Assembly (NCBI RefSeq): GCF_000331005.1
Contig: NZ_AEJB01000618.1
Coordinates: 1-38,935 of the forward strand
Origin: Streptomyces turgidiscabies Car8
GTDB taxonomy: Bacteria > Actinomycetota > Actinomycetes > Streptomycetales > Streptomycetaceae
Direction: 5' to 3'
DNA: 38,935 nt
In this document: in pieces, positions 23,386-31,157 of the stretch
How the letters are laid out: each line of letters opens with the position of its first letter
Position numbering within the stretch: the stretch's first letter is position 1
Made by a program: the position numbers and the translations under genes
The notes under the pieces: generated by a model
What the model was told of the DNA's origin: nothing
Database searches by the model: none
What the model saw: the letters and a program-made list of their open reading frames with translations, nothing else

Positions 23386-26259
23386 ATGCCCATCACTGTG
23401 CAGAGGATCCCAGCGGCGACACCGTCCGAGATCTCCGAACTGGCCGGCTGCTGTGCCGTGTTCGTACCCGGCGATCCGGCCCGCGAGGGCCGGGTGGCGT
23501 TCTGGCGGCCCGACGGCGCCGCCCCGCCCACCGTGTCCGCGGGAGCCGTAGACGACCTGACCGTGATCCTGGCCGGCGACCGGGGTGTCGAGCGGACACA
23601 GGTGACCGCCGTCCTGCTCCCGGTGCGTGCGGCGCTGCCTGTTCTCACGCGGGCGCGCGGCGCCGCGCAGGCGCACAGGGCGACGGCGTTCTGGGGTACG
23701 GCCGCCGTTGTCGCCCTGCAACTGGCCGCGCGCGGACTGCTGCTGCCCGGCCTCTCCGCGGCGGACCACGACGCCTGGCGGGCCGGACCGCTCGGCGCGG
23801 CGGACGTGGAACGCGTTCGCGAACTCGCCGCCGCCATGCCGCCGGAGGCGCATGCCGTGCCGTTGGAGGGCGCGGAGCCGCCACGGCTGCCCGACCCCGA
23901 GCTGCTGCTGCGGGCGTTTCTGGACGCCGTGGCCGACGCGCTGCCCCGCTCCCCCGCCGCGTCCCTCGCCGCGGGCGGGGCCGCCTACGCGGTGCGGGAA
24001 CCGCGGCAGATGCCGGAACAGCGCGCGTGGGCCGCCGAGGTCGCCGCCGGGCACGACGCGGGGGTGCGGATCTCGCTGAGGGTGGAGGTGCCTGGGCTGG
24101 CGTCGGCAGGGCCGGACGAGACGGCCCTGCGGTTCCGTGCCGTGCTCCAGGTGCACAGTGTGAGCGAACCCGGGCTGGTCGCGGACGCGGCCGAGGTGTG
24201 GGCTTCGGCCGGCGCACCCGGCCGCCCCTTCGGCCCGCGCGCGCGGATGGACGTCCTGCTCGCGCTGCGCCGCGCGGCCCGGACCTGGCCGCCGCTCGCG
24301 CCGCTGCTCTCCGCGACCGTGCCGGACGCCGTCGAGCTGGCCGACGAAGAGATCACCGAGTTGCTCGCGGAAGGCACCCGCGCCCTGTCCGTCGCCGGGG
24401 TGGAGGTGCACTGGCCCAAGGAGCTGGCCCGCAAACTGACCGCCCGCGCGGTCATCGGACCGCCCGACGAGGACACGGGCCCCGGGAGAGTCGCGGCGGA
24501 CACTCCGTCGTTCCTGTCCGCCGACGCACTGCTCGGCTTCAACTGGCGGTTCGCCCTGGGCGACCAGCAGCTCACACGCGAGGAACTGGACCGTCTCGCC
24601 GAGGCGAACCGACCCGTGGTCCGGCTGCGCGACCAGTGGGTCCTCGTCGACCCCCAGGAGGTCCGCCGCGCCCACGCGCAGCAGGACCGCAAGGTCACGC
24701 CTGTCGACGCCCTCAGCGCCGCCCTGACGGGCTCCACGGAGGTCGACGGCCGCACGGTCGAGGTACGGCCCACCGGATGGCTGGCGACCTTGCGGGACCG
24801 CATCTCGGCCCCGGAGGCGCAGGAACCGGTCGGCCAGCCGGCCGCGCTCGACGCCACACTGCGCGACTATCAGCTGCGGGGCCTGAACTGGCTGGCCAGG
24901 ATGACGTCCTTGGGTCTCGGGTGCTGTCTGGCCGACGACATGGGCCTTGGCAAGACGATCACACTGATCGCGCTCCATCTTCACCGGCAGACGGACCGGT
25001 CGGCCGCCGGGCCCACCCTCGTCGTCTGCCCGACGTCCCTGATGGGCAACTGGCAGCGCGAGATCGAGCGGTTCGCCCCCGGGACGCCCGTACGCCGCTT
25101 CCACGGGGCGCGGCGCGGCCTGGAGTCCCTGGTCGACGGCGAGTTCGTGCTCACCACGTACGGGACGATGCGCATGGACGCGCCGCGGCTGGCCGAGGTG
25201 CCGTGGGGCCTGGTCGTGGCGGACGAGGCCCAGCACGTCAAGAACCCGTACTCGGACACGGCGCGGGAGCTGCGTTCCATCGGTGCACGCGCACGCGTGG
25301 CGCTCACCGGCACCCCGGTGGAGAACAACCTGTCGGAACTGTGGGCGATCCTCGACTGGACGACCCCGGGACTGCTGGGTCCGCTCGGCACCTTCCGCTC
25401 GCGGTACGCGCAGTCCGTCGAGGGCGGTCAGGACCCGGCCGCCGCCCAGCGTCTGGCCCGCCTCGTACGCCCGTTCCTCCTGCGGCGGCACAAGTCGGAC
25501 CCCGGCATCGCACCCGAGCTGCCGCCGAAGACGGAGACCGACCGTGCCGTGTCGCTCACCAAGGAGCAGGCAGGGCTGTACGAGGCGGTGGTGCGGGAGA
25601 CGCTCGCGGAGATCTCCGGCGCCGGCAGCATGGCCCGACGTGGGCTGATCATGAAGCTGCTGACCGGCCTGAAGCAGATCTGCAACCATCCGGCGCAGTT
25701 CCTCAAGGAGGACCGCCCGAAGATCGCGGGACGCTCCGGAAAGCTGGAACTCCTGGACGAACTGCTCGGCACCATCCTCTCCGAGGGAGCGAGCGTTCTG
25801 GTCTTCACCCAGTACGTGCAGATGGCACGGCTGCTGGAACGGCATCTGGCCGCACGCGGGGTGCCCTCGCAGTTCCTCCACGGCGGCACGCCCGTCGCGG
25901 AACGCGAGGCGATGGTGGAACGTTTCCAGGAAGGCGAGGTACCCGTTTTCCTGCTGTCGCTGAAGGCCGCCGGCACGGGCCTGAACCTGACCAGGGCCGA
26001 GCACGTCGTGCACTACGACCGCTGGTGGAACCCGGCGGTCGAGGCCCAGGCGACGGACCGTGCGTACCGCATCGGCCAGAACCGTCCCGTACAGGTGCAC
26101 CGCCTGATCGCCGAGGGCACGGTCGAGGACCGTATCGCCGAGATGCTGGACCGCAAGCGGGCGCTGGCCGACGCGGTGCTCGGCTCGGGTGAGGCGGCGC
26201 TCACGGAACTCACGGACACGGAACTGGCCGATCTGGTGCGGCTGCGAGAGGGGGCGTGA
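23386..26259 (+). CDS. SNF2/HepA-family helicase-like ATPase
   Basis: This 957-residue protein has an N-terminal region of about 480 residues related to the SNF2-associated DUF3670-type domain, followed by a complete SNF2 ATPase. Motif I is DDMGLGKT (517-524) and motif II is DEAQ (613-616), followed by LTGTPVENNLSELWAIL. The C-terminal helicase lobe carries LHGGTPVAERE, AAGTGLNLTRAEHVVHYD and RAYRIGQNRPVQVHR. Such bacterial proteins are DNA-dependent ATPases expected to move along duplex DNA or displace bound proteins. The stop overlaps the SWIM gene. A SNF2/SWIM pair is a recurrent bacterial arrangement. The ribosome site GAGGA is almost against the ATG, so translation start is less certain than the gene. 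Confidence 0.92.
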   Translation: MPITVQRIPAATPSEISELAGCCAVFVPGDPAREGRVAFWRPDGAAPPTVSAGAVDDLTVILAGDRGVERTQVTAVLLPVRAALPVLTRARGAAQAHRATAFWGTAAVVALQLAARGLLLPGLSAADHDAWRAGPLGAADVERVRELAAAMPPEAHAVPLEGAEPPRLPDPELLLRAFLDAVADALPRSPAASLAAGGAAYAVREPRQMPEQRAWAAEVAAGHDAGVRISLRVEVPGLASAGPDETALRFRAVLQVHSVSEPGLVADAAEVWASAGAPGRPFGPRARMDVLLALRRAARTWPPLAPLLSATVPDAVELADEEITELLAEGTRALSVAGVEVHWPKELARKLTARAVIGPPDEDTGPGRVAADTPSFLSADALLGFNWRFALGDQQLTREELDRLAEANRPVVRLRDQWVLVDPQEVRRAHAQQDRKVTPVDALSAALTGSTEVDGRTVEVRPTGWLATLRDRISAPEAQEPVGQPAALDATLRDYQLRGLNWLARMTSLGLGCCLADDMGLGKTITLIALHLHRQTDRSAAGPTLVVCPTSLMGNWQREIERFAPGTPVRRFHGARRGLESLVDGEFVLTTYGTMRMDAPRLAEVPWGLVVADEAQHVKNPYSDTARELRSIGARARVALTGTPVENNLSELWAILDWTTPGLLGPLGTFRSRYAQSVEGGQDPAAAQRLARLVRPFLLRRHKSDPGIAPELPPKTETDRAVSLTKEQAGLYEAVVRETLAEISGAGSMARRGLIMKLLTGLKQICNHPAQFLKEDRPKIAGRSGKLELLDELLGTILSEGASVLVFTQYVQMARLLERHLAARGVPSQFLHGGTPVAEREAMVERFQEGEVPVFLLSLKAAGTGLNLTRAEHVVHYDRWWNPAVEAQATDRAYRIGQNRPVQVHRLIAEGTVEDRIAEMLDRKRALADAVLGSGEAALTELTDTELADLVRLREGA

Positions 26260-27569
26260 TGAGTCAGCTCGGCGGTGACGAGTACGAGGGTGAACACGGC
26301 GGGGAGGCGTACGGAAGCGCCGCAGCGGACCCCGACCTTGAACGTACGTTCGCCGCGCTGCCTCCCCCGCCTGGGCGCGGTTTCGCGGAGACGTGGTGGG
26401 GGCGCGCGTGGCTGAAGTCGCTGGAGGACGCGGCGTTGGACTCCGAACAGGTGCGGGTGGGCCGACGGCTCGCCCGTGCGGGAGCCGTGGGTGCCGTCTC
26501 GGTGCGCCCGGGGCGTATCACCGCCGTCGTCCTCGACCGCGACCGCACCGCGCACCGGTCCGACGTCCTGCTGCAGGAGCTGTCCGCCGAACAGTGGGAC
26601 CGCTTCCTGGACATGGCGGTCGAGCGGGCCGGCCACATCGCGGCCCTGCTCGACCGGGAAATGCCGTCGCAACTGGTGGAGGACTCCGCTGCCGCCGGGG
26701 TCGAACTCCTGCCCGGCATGGGTGATCTGGAGCCGCAGTGCGACTGCGACGCCTGGGACCACTGCGGTCACACGGCCGCCCTCTGCTACCAGGTGGCGCG
26801 CCTGCTGGACCAGGATCCCTTCGTCCTGCTGCTGATGCGGGGACGCGGCGAACGCGCCCTGCTGGACGACGTCCAGAGCCGCGGCGCCATACCCGCCGAG
26901 GTGCCCGACGGGCCACAGGGCGTGGACGGGGCCGAGGCGTACGCGGCCGGGAGCATCCTCCCCGCGCTGCCTGCCCTGCCCCCGCTGCCCGGGACGCCCG
27001 GGACACCACCGGCCCTGGACACCGACACCCCGCCCGCGCCCGGGGTGGACCCCGGCGCGCTGGAGTTCCTGGCCGCGCGGACGGCCGTAGAGGCACATCG
27101 GCTGCTCGCCGGGGCACTGGGGGATGGTCATGAACGGCGGCCGCTGGAAATGGAGTTGACGCTGAGTCAGGACGCGGTGCGACTGGCCGTGAGCAGTCCC
27201 CCGGAGATCGCGGACCGCCTCGCCGAGGGGTCGGGGCGCAGCCGGGAGCAGTTGGCGTCGGCCGTTCACGCCTGGCGGGTCGGCGGCGCGGCGGCCCTGG
27301 CGGTCCTGGAGGAGGAGTGGACGGTCGAGGGCGAACAACTCGCCCGCGCGCGTGCCGCGATCGACTCGGCCTGGGACGAGGACGAGCGGCCGACACTGCG
27401 GGCGGCGCGCAACCGGTGGACGGTGGTCGGTGCCGAGGGCCAGTTGCGCCTGGGGCGTGACGGCCGCTGGTGGCCGTACCGGAAGCGCGGCGGCCAATGG
27501 GAGCCGGCCGGACGACCGGCTCAGGACCCGGCGACCGCTCTCGCCTCGATGGAGACGGCCTCGATCTAG
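26259..27569 (+). CDS. SWIM zinc-finger protein paired with the SNF2 helicase
   Basis: This 436-residue soluble protein carries a SWIM-type zinc finger. The ligands are C161, C163, C169 and H171 (CDCDAWDHCGH, spacing CxCx5CxH). The N-terminal part has the conserved TWWGRAWLKSLED motif, and the C-terminal part (about 265-400) is helical. SWIM domains bind DNA or protein and often accompany SNF2 ATPases. The gene starts at the SNF2 stop codon. ATG 26259 (7 nt from GAGAGG) is preferred to GTG 26256 (4 nt). The stop codon TAG shares the tetranucleotide CTAG with the stop of the facing gene. Its biological role is unknown. Confidence 0.9.
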   Translation: MSQLGGDEYEGEHGGEAYGSAAADPDLERTFAALPPPPGRGFAETWWGRAWLKSLEDAALDSEQVRVGRRLARAGAVGAVSVRPGRITAVVLDRDRTAHRSDVLLQELSAEQWDRFLDMAVERAGHIAALLDREMPSQLVEDSAAAGVELLPGMGDLEPQCDCDAWDHCGHTAALCYQVARLLDQDPFVLLLMRGRGERALLDDVQSRGAIPAEVPDGPQGVDGAEAYAAGSILPALPALPPLPGTPGTPPALDTDTPPAPGVDPGALEFLAARTAVEAHRLLAGALGDGHERRPLEMELTLSQDAVRLAVSSPPEIADRLAEGSGRSREQLASAVHAWRVGGAAALAVLEEEWTVEGEQLARARAAIDSAWDEDERPTLRAARNRWTVVGAEGQLRLGRDGRWWPYRKRGGQWEPAGRPAQDPATALASMETASI

Positions 27570-28060
27570 TCCGCCGCCGCGTCGCCGGACAGCGGAACGA
27601 GCGACTCCAGATCACTCGGGAACTCGCTCGGCAGATCCGTCGGGAAGCCGGACGGAAGGTCGGTGGGGAGCCCTGACGGCAACGTGGGCAGCCGGGTGGG
27701 GAGTTTGGTGGGCAGTGCTGTCGGGACACTGAACGACGGCTCGGGGGTGCGGCTCGAACTGCGGCTGCTCTCGGGCGGGTTCTTGTCCGGAGTGCTGTCG
27801 CCTCCGGACATCATGAGCACCACGGCGACGACGACGGCGACCACGATCACGGCGGCGAGCAGGATGAAAAGAGGACTCGGGCTCCGGCCGGGTCCGCGGT
27901 GTCCGCCCTGGTCGCCCTGGTCGCCCTGGTCGCCCCCGCTCTCGTAACTCCCCCCGGAGGGCGGGCCGAAGCCTCCGGGAGGCGGGCCGAAACCCCCGCC
28001 CGGAGGCGGACTGTCCCCCGGCGGACCGGGCGGTCGAGGCGGTACGGGCGGCATGGCCAT
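27566..28060 (-). CDS. Proline-rich single-pass membrane protein with an extracytoplasmic LPT-repeat tail
   Basis: This 164-residue protein has a cytoplasmic Pro/Gly-rich N-terminus with GGFGPP repeats and a GDQ repeat, then one membrane helix (LFILLAAVIVVAVVVAVVLM, about 80-100). The extracytoplasmic tail contains serial LPT/LPS repeats (LPTKLPTRLPTLPSGLPTD, then LPSGFPTDLPSEFPSD). I do not recognise a functional domain. A signal-anchor topology and surface location are inferred. ATG 28060 or ATG 28054 are both possible, and the start is uncertain because neither has a clear ribosome site. Its TAG stop overlaps the SWIM gene's TAG in CTAG, so the two genes are convergent with a 4-bp overlap. 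Confidence 0.68.
   Translation of the reverse strand: MAMPPVPPRPPGPPGDSPPPGGGFGPPPGGFGPPSGGSYESGGDQGDQGDQGGHRGPGRSPSPLFILLAAVIVVAVVVAVVLMMSGGDSTPDKNPPESSRSSSRTPEPSFSVPTALPTKLPTRLPTLPSGLPTDLPSGFPTDLPSEFPSDLESLVPLSGDAAAD
27905..27935 (-). repeat. Tandem 9-bp repeat in the proline-rich gene
   Basis: Three and a bit copies of GCCCTGGTC (plus strand) encode consecutive Gly-Asp-Gln units. Copy-number changes would keep the frame. Confidence 0.85.
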
Positions 28061-28210
28061 ACCGTCAAGAGTCGCCGCGAACCGGTCAGCACGCGACCCC
28101 CGCACGGAAGTTGATACGGACTCATGCCATGGACCGCATGGTTCCGGAGCAATCCGAGCCGGGACCGGTCACAGGAGACCCGTCTGAGCACAGATGTACG
28201 TGCTGGCGAG

Positions 28211-28250
28211 CGGGGACCCTGTCAGAAGACATCAGAAGACGGGGTCCCCG
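28211..28250 (-). terminator. Terminator hairpin downstream of xylA
   Basis: CGGGGACCCTGTC (28211-28223) pairs with GACGGGGTCCCCG (28238-28250) over 13 bp with one T-G pair and a 14-nt loop. It lies 15 nt after the xylA stop on the minus strand. The loop contains part of a short repeat (AGAAGAC twice). Confidence 0.75.
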
Positions 28251-28265
28251 GCACGCGACTCGGAC

Positions 28266-29432
28266 TCAGCCTCGCGCACCCAGCAGATGGTCCATGGCCA
28301 GCTGGTCGAGCTGCTCGAAGGCCATCCCGCGCGCGGCCGTGGCGTCCACGTCGAACTCCTCGAACGCCGAGCGGTCCGCGAGCAGGCCCTGGAGACCGTC
28401 CGCAGCCGTCTGCTGCGCCAGCTCGTCCAGCCGCGAGGCGCGCAGGGCCGCCTGGACCTCAGGGTCGGCACGGAAGGCGGCGGCGCGCTCCTTGAGGATC
28501 AGGTAGTTGCGCATACAGCCGGCCGCCGAAGCCCACACGCCGTCGAGGTCCTCGGTCCTCGGGGGCTTGAAGTCGAAGTGCTTCGGGCCCGCGTAACCGG
28601 CGCTCTCCAGGAGGTCGACCAGCCAGAAGGCGGCACGCAGGTCGCCGGCGCCGAAGCGCAGGTCCTGGTCGTACTTGATGCCGGACTGGCCGTTGAGGTC
28701 GATGTGGAAGAGCTTGCCCGCCCACAGTGCCTGGGCGATGCCGTGCGGGAAGTTCAGCCCAGCCATCTGCTCGTGGCCGACCTCGGGGTTGACGCCGTAC
28801 ATCTCCGGGCGCTCCAGGCGCTCGATGAAGGCCAGGGCGTGGCCGACCGTCGGCAGGAGGATGTCGCCGCGCGGCTCGTTCGGCTTGGGCTCGATCGCGA
28901 ACTTCAGGTCGTAGCCCTGGGCGATCACGTACTCGCCGAGAAGGTCGAAGGCCTCCTTCATGCGGTCCAGGGCGACGCGTACGTCCTTGGCGGCGCCGGA
29001 CTCGGCGCCTTCCCGGCCGCCCCAGGCGACGTAGGTCTCCGCGCCGAGTTCGACCGCGAGGTCGATGTTGCGGATCGTCTTGCGCAGCGCGTAGCGGCGC
29101 ACCTCACGGTCGTTCGCGGTGAACGCGCCGTCCTTGAAGACGGGGTGCGTGAAGAGGTTGGTGGTGGCCATCGGTACGCGCATACCGGTCGCGTCGAGGG
29201 CCTGGCGGAAGCGCTTGATGTGCGACTCGCGCTCGGTGTCCGAGGACCCGAAGGGGATCAGGTCGTCGTCGTGGAAGGTCACTCCGTGAGCACCGAGCTC
29301 GGACAGGCGCTGCACCGTCTCGACCGGGTCGAGCGCACGGCGGGTGGCGTCGCCGAACGGGTCCCGTCCCTGCCAGCCGACGGTCCAAAGTCCGAAGGTG
29401 AACCTGTCCTCGGGGGTGGGCTGGTAGTTCAT
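28266..29432 (-). CDS. xylA: Xylose isomerase
   Basis: This 388-residue protein is the standard length for Streptomyces xylose (glucose) isomerase. It interconverts D-xylose and D-xylulose in the cytoplasm with divalent metal ions. The active-site His54 and Asp57 fall in THFHDDD-type sequence (TFHDDDL), and the metal-binding carboxylates are present in AIEPKPNEPRGD, PEVGHEQMAGLN and HIDLNGQSGIKYDQDLRFGA. AAGGAG lies upstream of ATG 29432. It is divergent from xylB, with a 191-bp shared control region containing an inverted repeat. A strong hairpin follows the gene. Confidence 0.97.
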   Translation of the reverse strand: MNYQPTPEDRFTFGLWTVGWQGRDPFGDATRRALDPVETVQRLSELGAHGVTFHDDDLIPFGSSDTERESHIKRFRQALDATGMRVPMATTNLFTHPVFKDGAFTANDREVRRYALRKTIRNIDLAVELGAETYVAWGGREGAESGAAKDVRVALDRMKEAFDLLGEYVIAQGYDLKFAIEPKPNEPRGDILLPTVGHALAFIERLERPEMYGVNPEVGHEQMAGLNFPHGIAQALWAGKLFHIDLNGQSGIKYDQDLRFGAGDLRAAFWLVDLLESAGYAGPKHFDFKPPRTEDLDGVWASAAGCMRNYLILKERAAAFRADPEVQAALRASRLDELAQQTAADGLQGLLADRSAFEEFDVDATAARGMAFEQLDQLAMDHLLGARG

Positions 29433-29457
29433 GCCGCGGCTCCTTGCGTTTGCTCCG

Positions 29458-29490
29458 ACTATTTCGTCATGGCGGTTTACAAATTAGTAT
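29458..29490. promoter_or_regulatory. Operator-like inverted repeat between xylA and xylB
   Basis: ACTATTTCGTCA (29458-29469) and TTACAAATTAGT (29477-29488) are inverted arms separated by 7 nt; 9 of 12 positions match. The half-site CTAATTTGT resembles the TAGTTTGT half-sites I recall for XylR of the ROK family. The site overlaps a -10-like TAGTAT for xylB (29485-29490) and a -35-like TTGTAA for xylA. Binding by the ROK protein encoded at 31158 is the natural guess. Confidence 0.55.
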
Positions 29491-29623
29491 GCGGAAGCAT
29501 CTCTGGGAAGAGACAACCTGTCCCTGAGCAGAGACTGATGGTGGAAACGGGTCCCCGCGACCCGGACGGTCACCGGAAAACGCCAGGCCAGATCCCGCGG
29601 AGCCGCGGAAGAGGGAGAGCTCG

Positions 29624-31069
29624 ATGTCAGCAGCCGAGGGTCCGCTCGTTGTCGGCGTGGACACGTCGACCCAGTCCACCAAGGCGCTGGTCGTCGACGC
29701 GGCCACCGGGCGGGTGGTGGCGAGCGGCCAGGCACCGCACACCGTCACCACCGGAGCGGGCCGCGAGAGCGATCCGCGGCAGTGGTGGGACGCCCTGTGC
29801 GAGGCACTGAGCCAATGCGGTGACGCGGCCCGCGAGGCCGCCGCCGTGTCGATCGGCGGCCAGCAGCACGGGCTCGTCACCCTGGACGCGCACGGCGAGC
29901 CGGTCCGTCCGGCGCTGCTGTGGAACGACGTACGCTCCGCGCCCCAGGCCCGCCGGCTGGTCGGGGAACTGGGCGGCGCGAAGACCTGGGCGGAGCGCAC
30001 CGGAAGCGTTCCCGGCGCCTCCTTCACGGTCACGAAGTGGGCCTGGCTGGCGGAGCACGAGCCGGAGGCGGTGCGCGCCACCAAGGCCGTGCGCCTCCCC
30101 CACGACTACCTCACCGAGCGTCTCACCGGCCAGGGCACCACGGACCGCGGCGATGTCTCCGGCACCGGCTGGTGGGCGTCGGGGACGGAGGCGTACGACG
30201 CGGAGGTGCTGGCGCACGTGGGGCTCGACCCCGCGCTGCTGCCCCGGGTGGTCCGGCCCGGCGAGGTGGCGGGAACCGTTCGCGACGGCCACGACCTGCC
30301 CTTCTCCAAGGGCACCCTGGTCGCGGCGGGCACCGGGGACAACGCCGCCGCCGCCATGGGCCTCGGGCTGCGCCCCGGCACTCCGGTGCTGAGCCTCGGC
30401 ACGTCCGGCACGGTGTACGCGGTCTCGACGCACCGGCCCGCCGACCCCACGGGCACCGTGGCGGGATTCGCCGACGCACGCGGCGACTGGCTCCCGCTGG
30501 CCTGCACCCTCAACTGCACGCTCGCCGTCGACCGCGTCGCGGCACTGCTCGGCCTGGACCGTGAGGCCGTCGAACCCGGTACGGGCGTCACGCTCCTGCC
30601 CTACCTGGACGGCGAGCGCACCCCGAACCTGCCGGGCGCCTCGGGACTGCTGCACGGGCTGCGGCACGACACGACCGGCGGACAGCTCCTCCAGGCCGCG
30701 TACGACGGGGCGGTGCACTCGCTGCTCGGCGCCCTCGATCTGGTGCTCGACACGGAGGCGGACCGTTCGGCGCCCCTGCTGCTGATCGGCGGCGGCGCAC
30801 GCGGTACGGCCTGGCAGCAGACCGTACGCCGGCTGTCCGGGCGGCCCGTCCAGGTGCCCGAGGCCAGGGAACTCGTCGCGCTCGGCGCCGCGGCGCAGGC
30901 GGCGGGCCTGCTGACCGGCGAGGACCCGGCCGCGGTCGCCCGCCGCTGGGACACGGCCCGGGGGCCGGTGCTGGACGCGGTGGAGCGGGACCAGGCGACG
31001 CTGGACCGGATCGCCGGGGTACTCTCCGACGCATCGCCGCTGCTGGAGCGGGGGACGGACGCCGAGTGA
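29624..31069 (+). CDS. xylB: Xylulokinase
   Basis: This 481-residue FGGY-family sugar kinase phosphorylates D-xylulose to xylulose 5-phosphate with ATP. The N-terminal domain opens with VVGVDTSTQSTKALVVD (phosphate-binding loop) and has QQHGLVTLD and ALLWNDVR. The C-terminal ATPase-type domain has LSLGTSGTVYAVS and LLIGGGARGTAWQQ. The length is normal. It is divergent from xylA, so the two catalytic steps are controlled from one region, and is followed after 88 bp by the ROK regulator gene. A GAGGGAGAG ribosome site precedes ATG 29624. Confidence 0.96.
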   Translation: MSAAEGPLVVGVDTSTQSTKALVVDAATGRVVASGQAPHTVTTGAGRESDPRQWWDALCEALSQCGDAAREAAAVSIGGQQHGLVTLDAHGEPVRPALLWNDVRSAPQARRLVGELGGAKTWAERTGSVPGASFTVTKWAWLAEHEPEAVRATKAVRLPHDYLTERLTGQGTTDRGDVSGTGWWASGTEAYDAEVLAHVGLDPALLPRVVRPGEVAGTVRDGHDLPFSKGTLVAAGTGDNAAAAMGLGLRPGTPVLSLGTSGTVYAVSTHRPADPTGTVAGFADARGDWLPLACTLNCTLAVDRVAALLGLDREAVEPGTGVTLLPYLDGERTPNLPGASGLLHGLRHDTTGGQLLQAAYDGAVHSLLGALDLVLDTEADRSAPLLLIGGGARGTAWQQTVRRLSGRPVQVPEARELVALGAAAQAAGLLTGEDPAAVARRWDTARGPVLDAVERDQATLDRIAGVLSDASPLLERGTDAE

Positions 31070-31110
31070 CGGCCCGAGAGGGCCTGCCTTCCCAGTGCCG
31101 ACGTACGCCC

Positions 31111-31134
31111 GTCCGTGAACGTCGGCTCACGGAC
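31111..31134 (+). promoter_or_regulatory. 8-bp inverted repeat between xylB and the ROK gene
   Basis: GTCCGTGA (31111-31118) and TCACGGAC (31127-31134) are perfect arms with an 8-nt spacer. The site lies 42 bp after xylB and 23 bp before the ROK start. It may be an attenuating hairpin or an autoregulatory site; its sequence differs from the xylA-xylB repeat. Confidence 0.45.
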
Positions 31135-31157
31135 ACCGACCGAGGACTGACGGAGGC

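Noticed and set aside
22690..26100. A 1136-codon minus-strand frame opposite the SNF2 gene.
   Set aside because: Antisense shadow of a clear SNF2 gene; its end reads through the desaturase gene in the wrong frame.
29596..29609. Two CCGCGG palindromes in the xylB leader.
   Set aside because: Short GC palindromes are expected often at this base composition; no symmetry beyond that.
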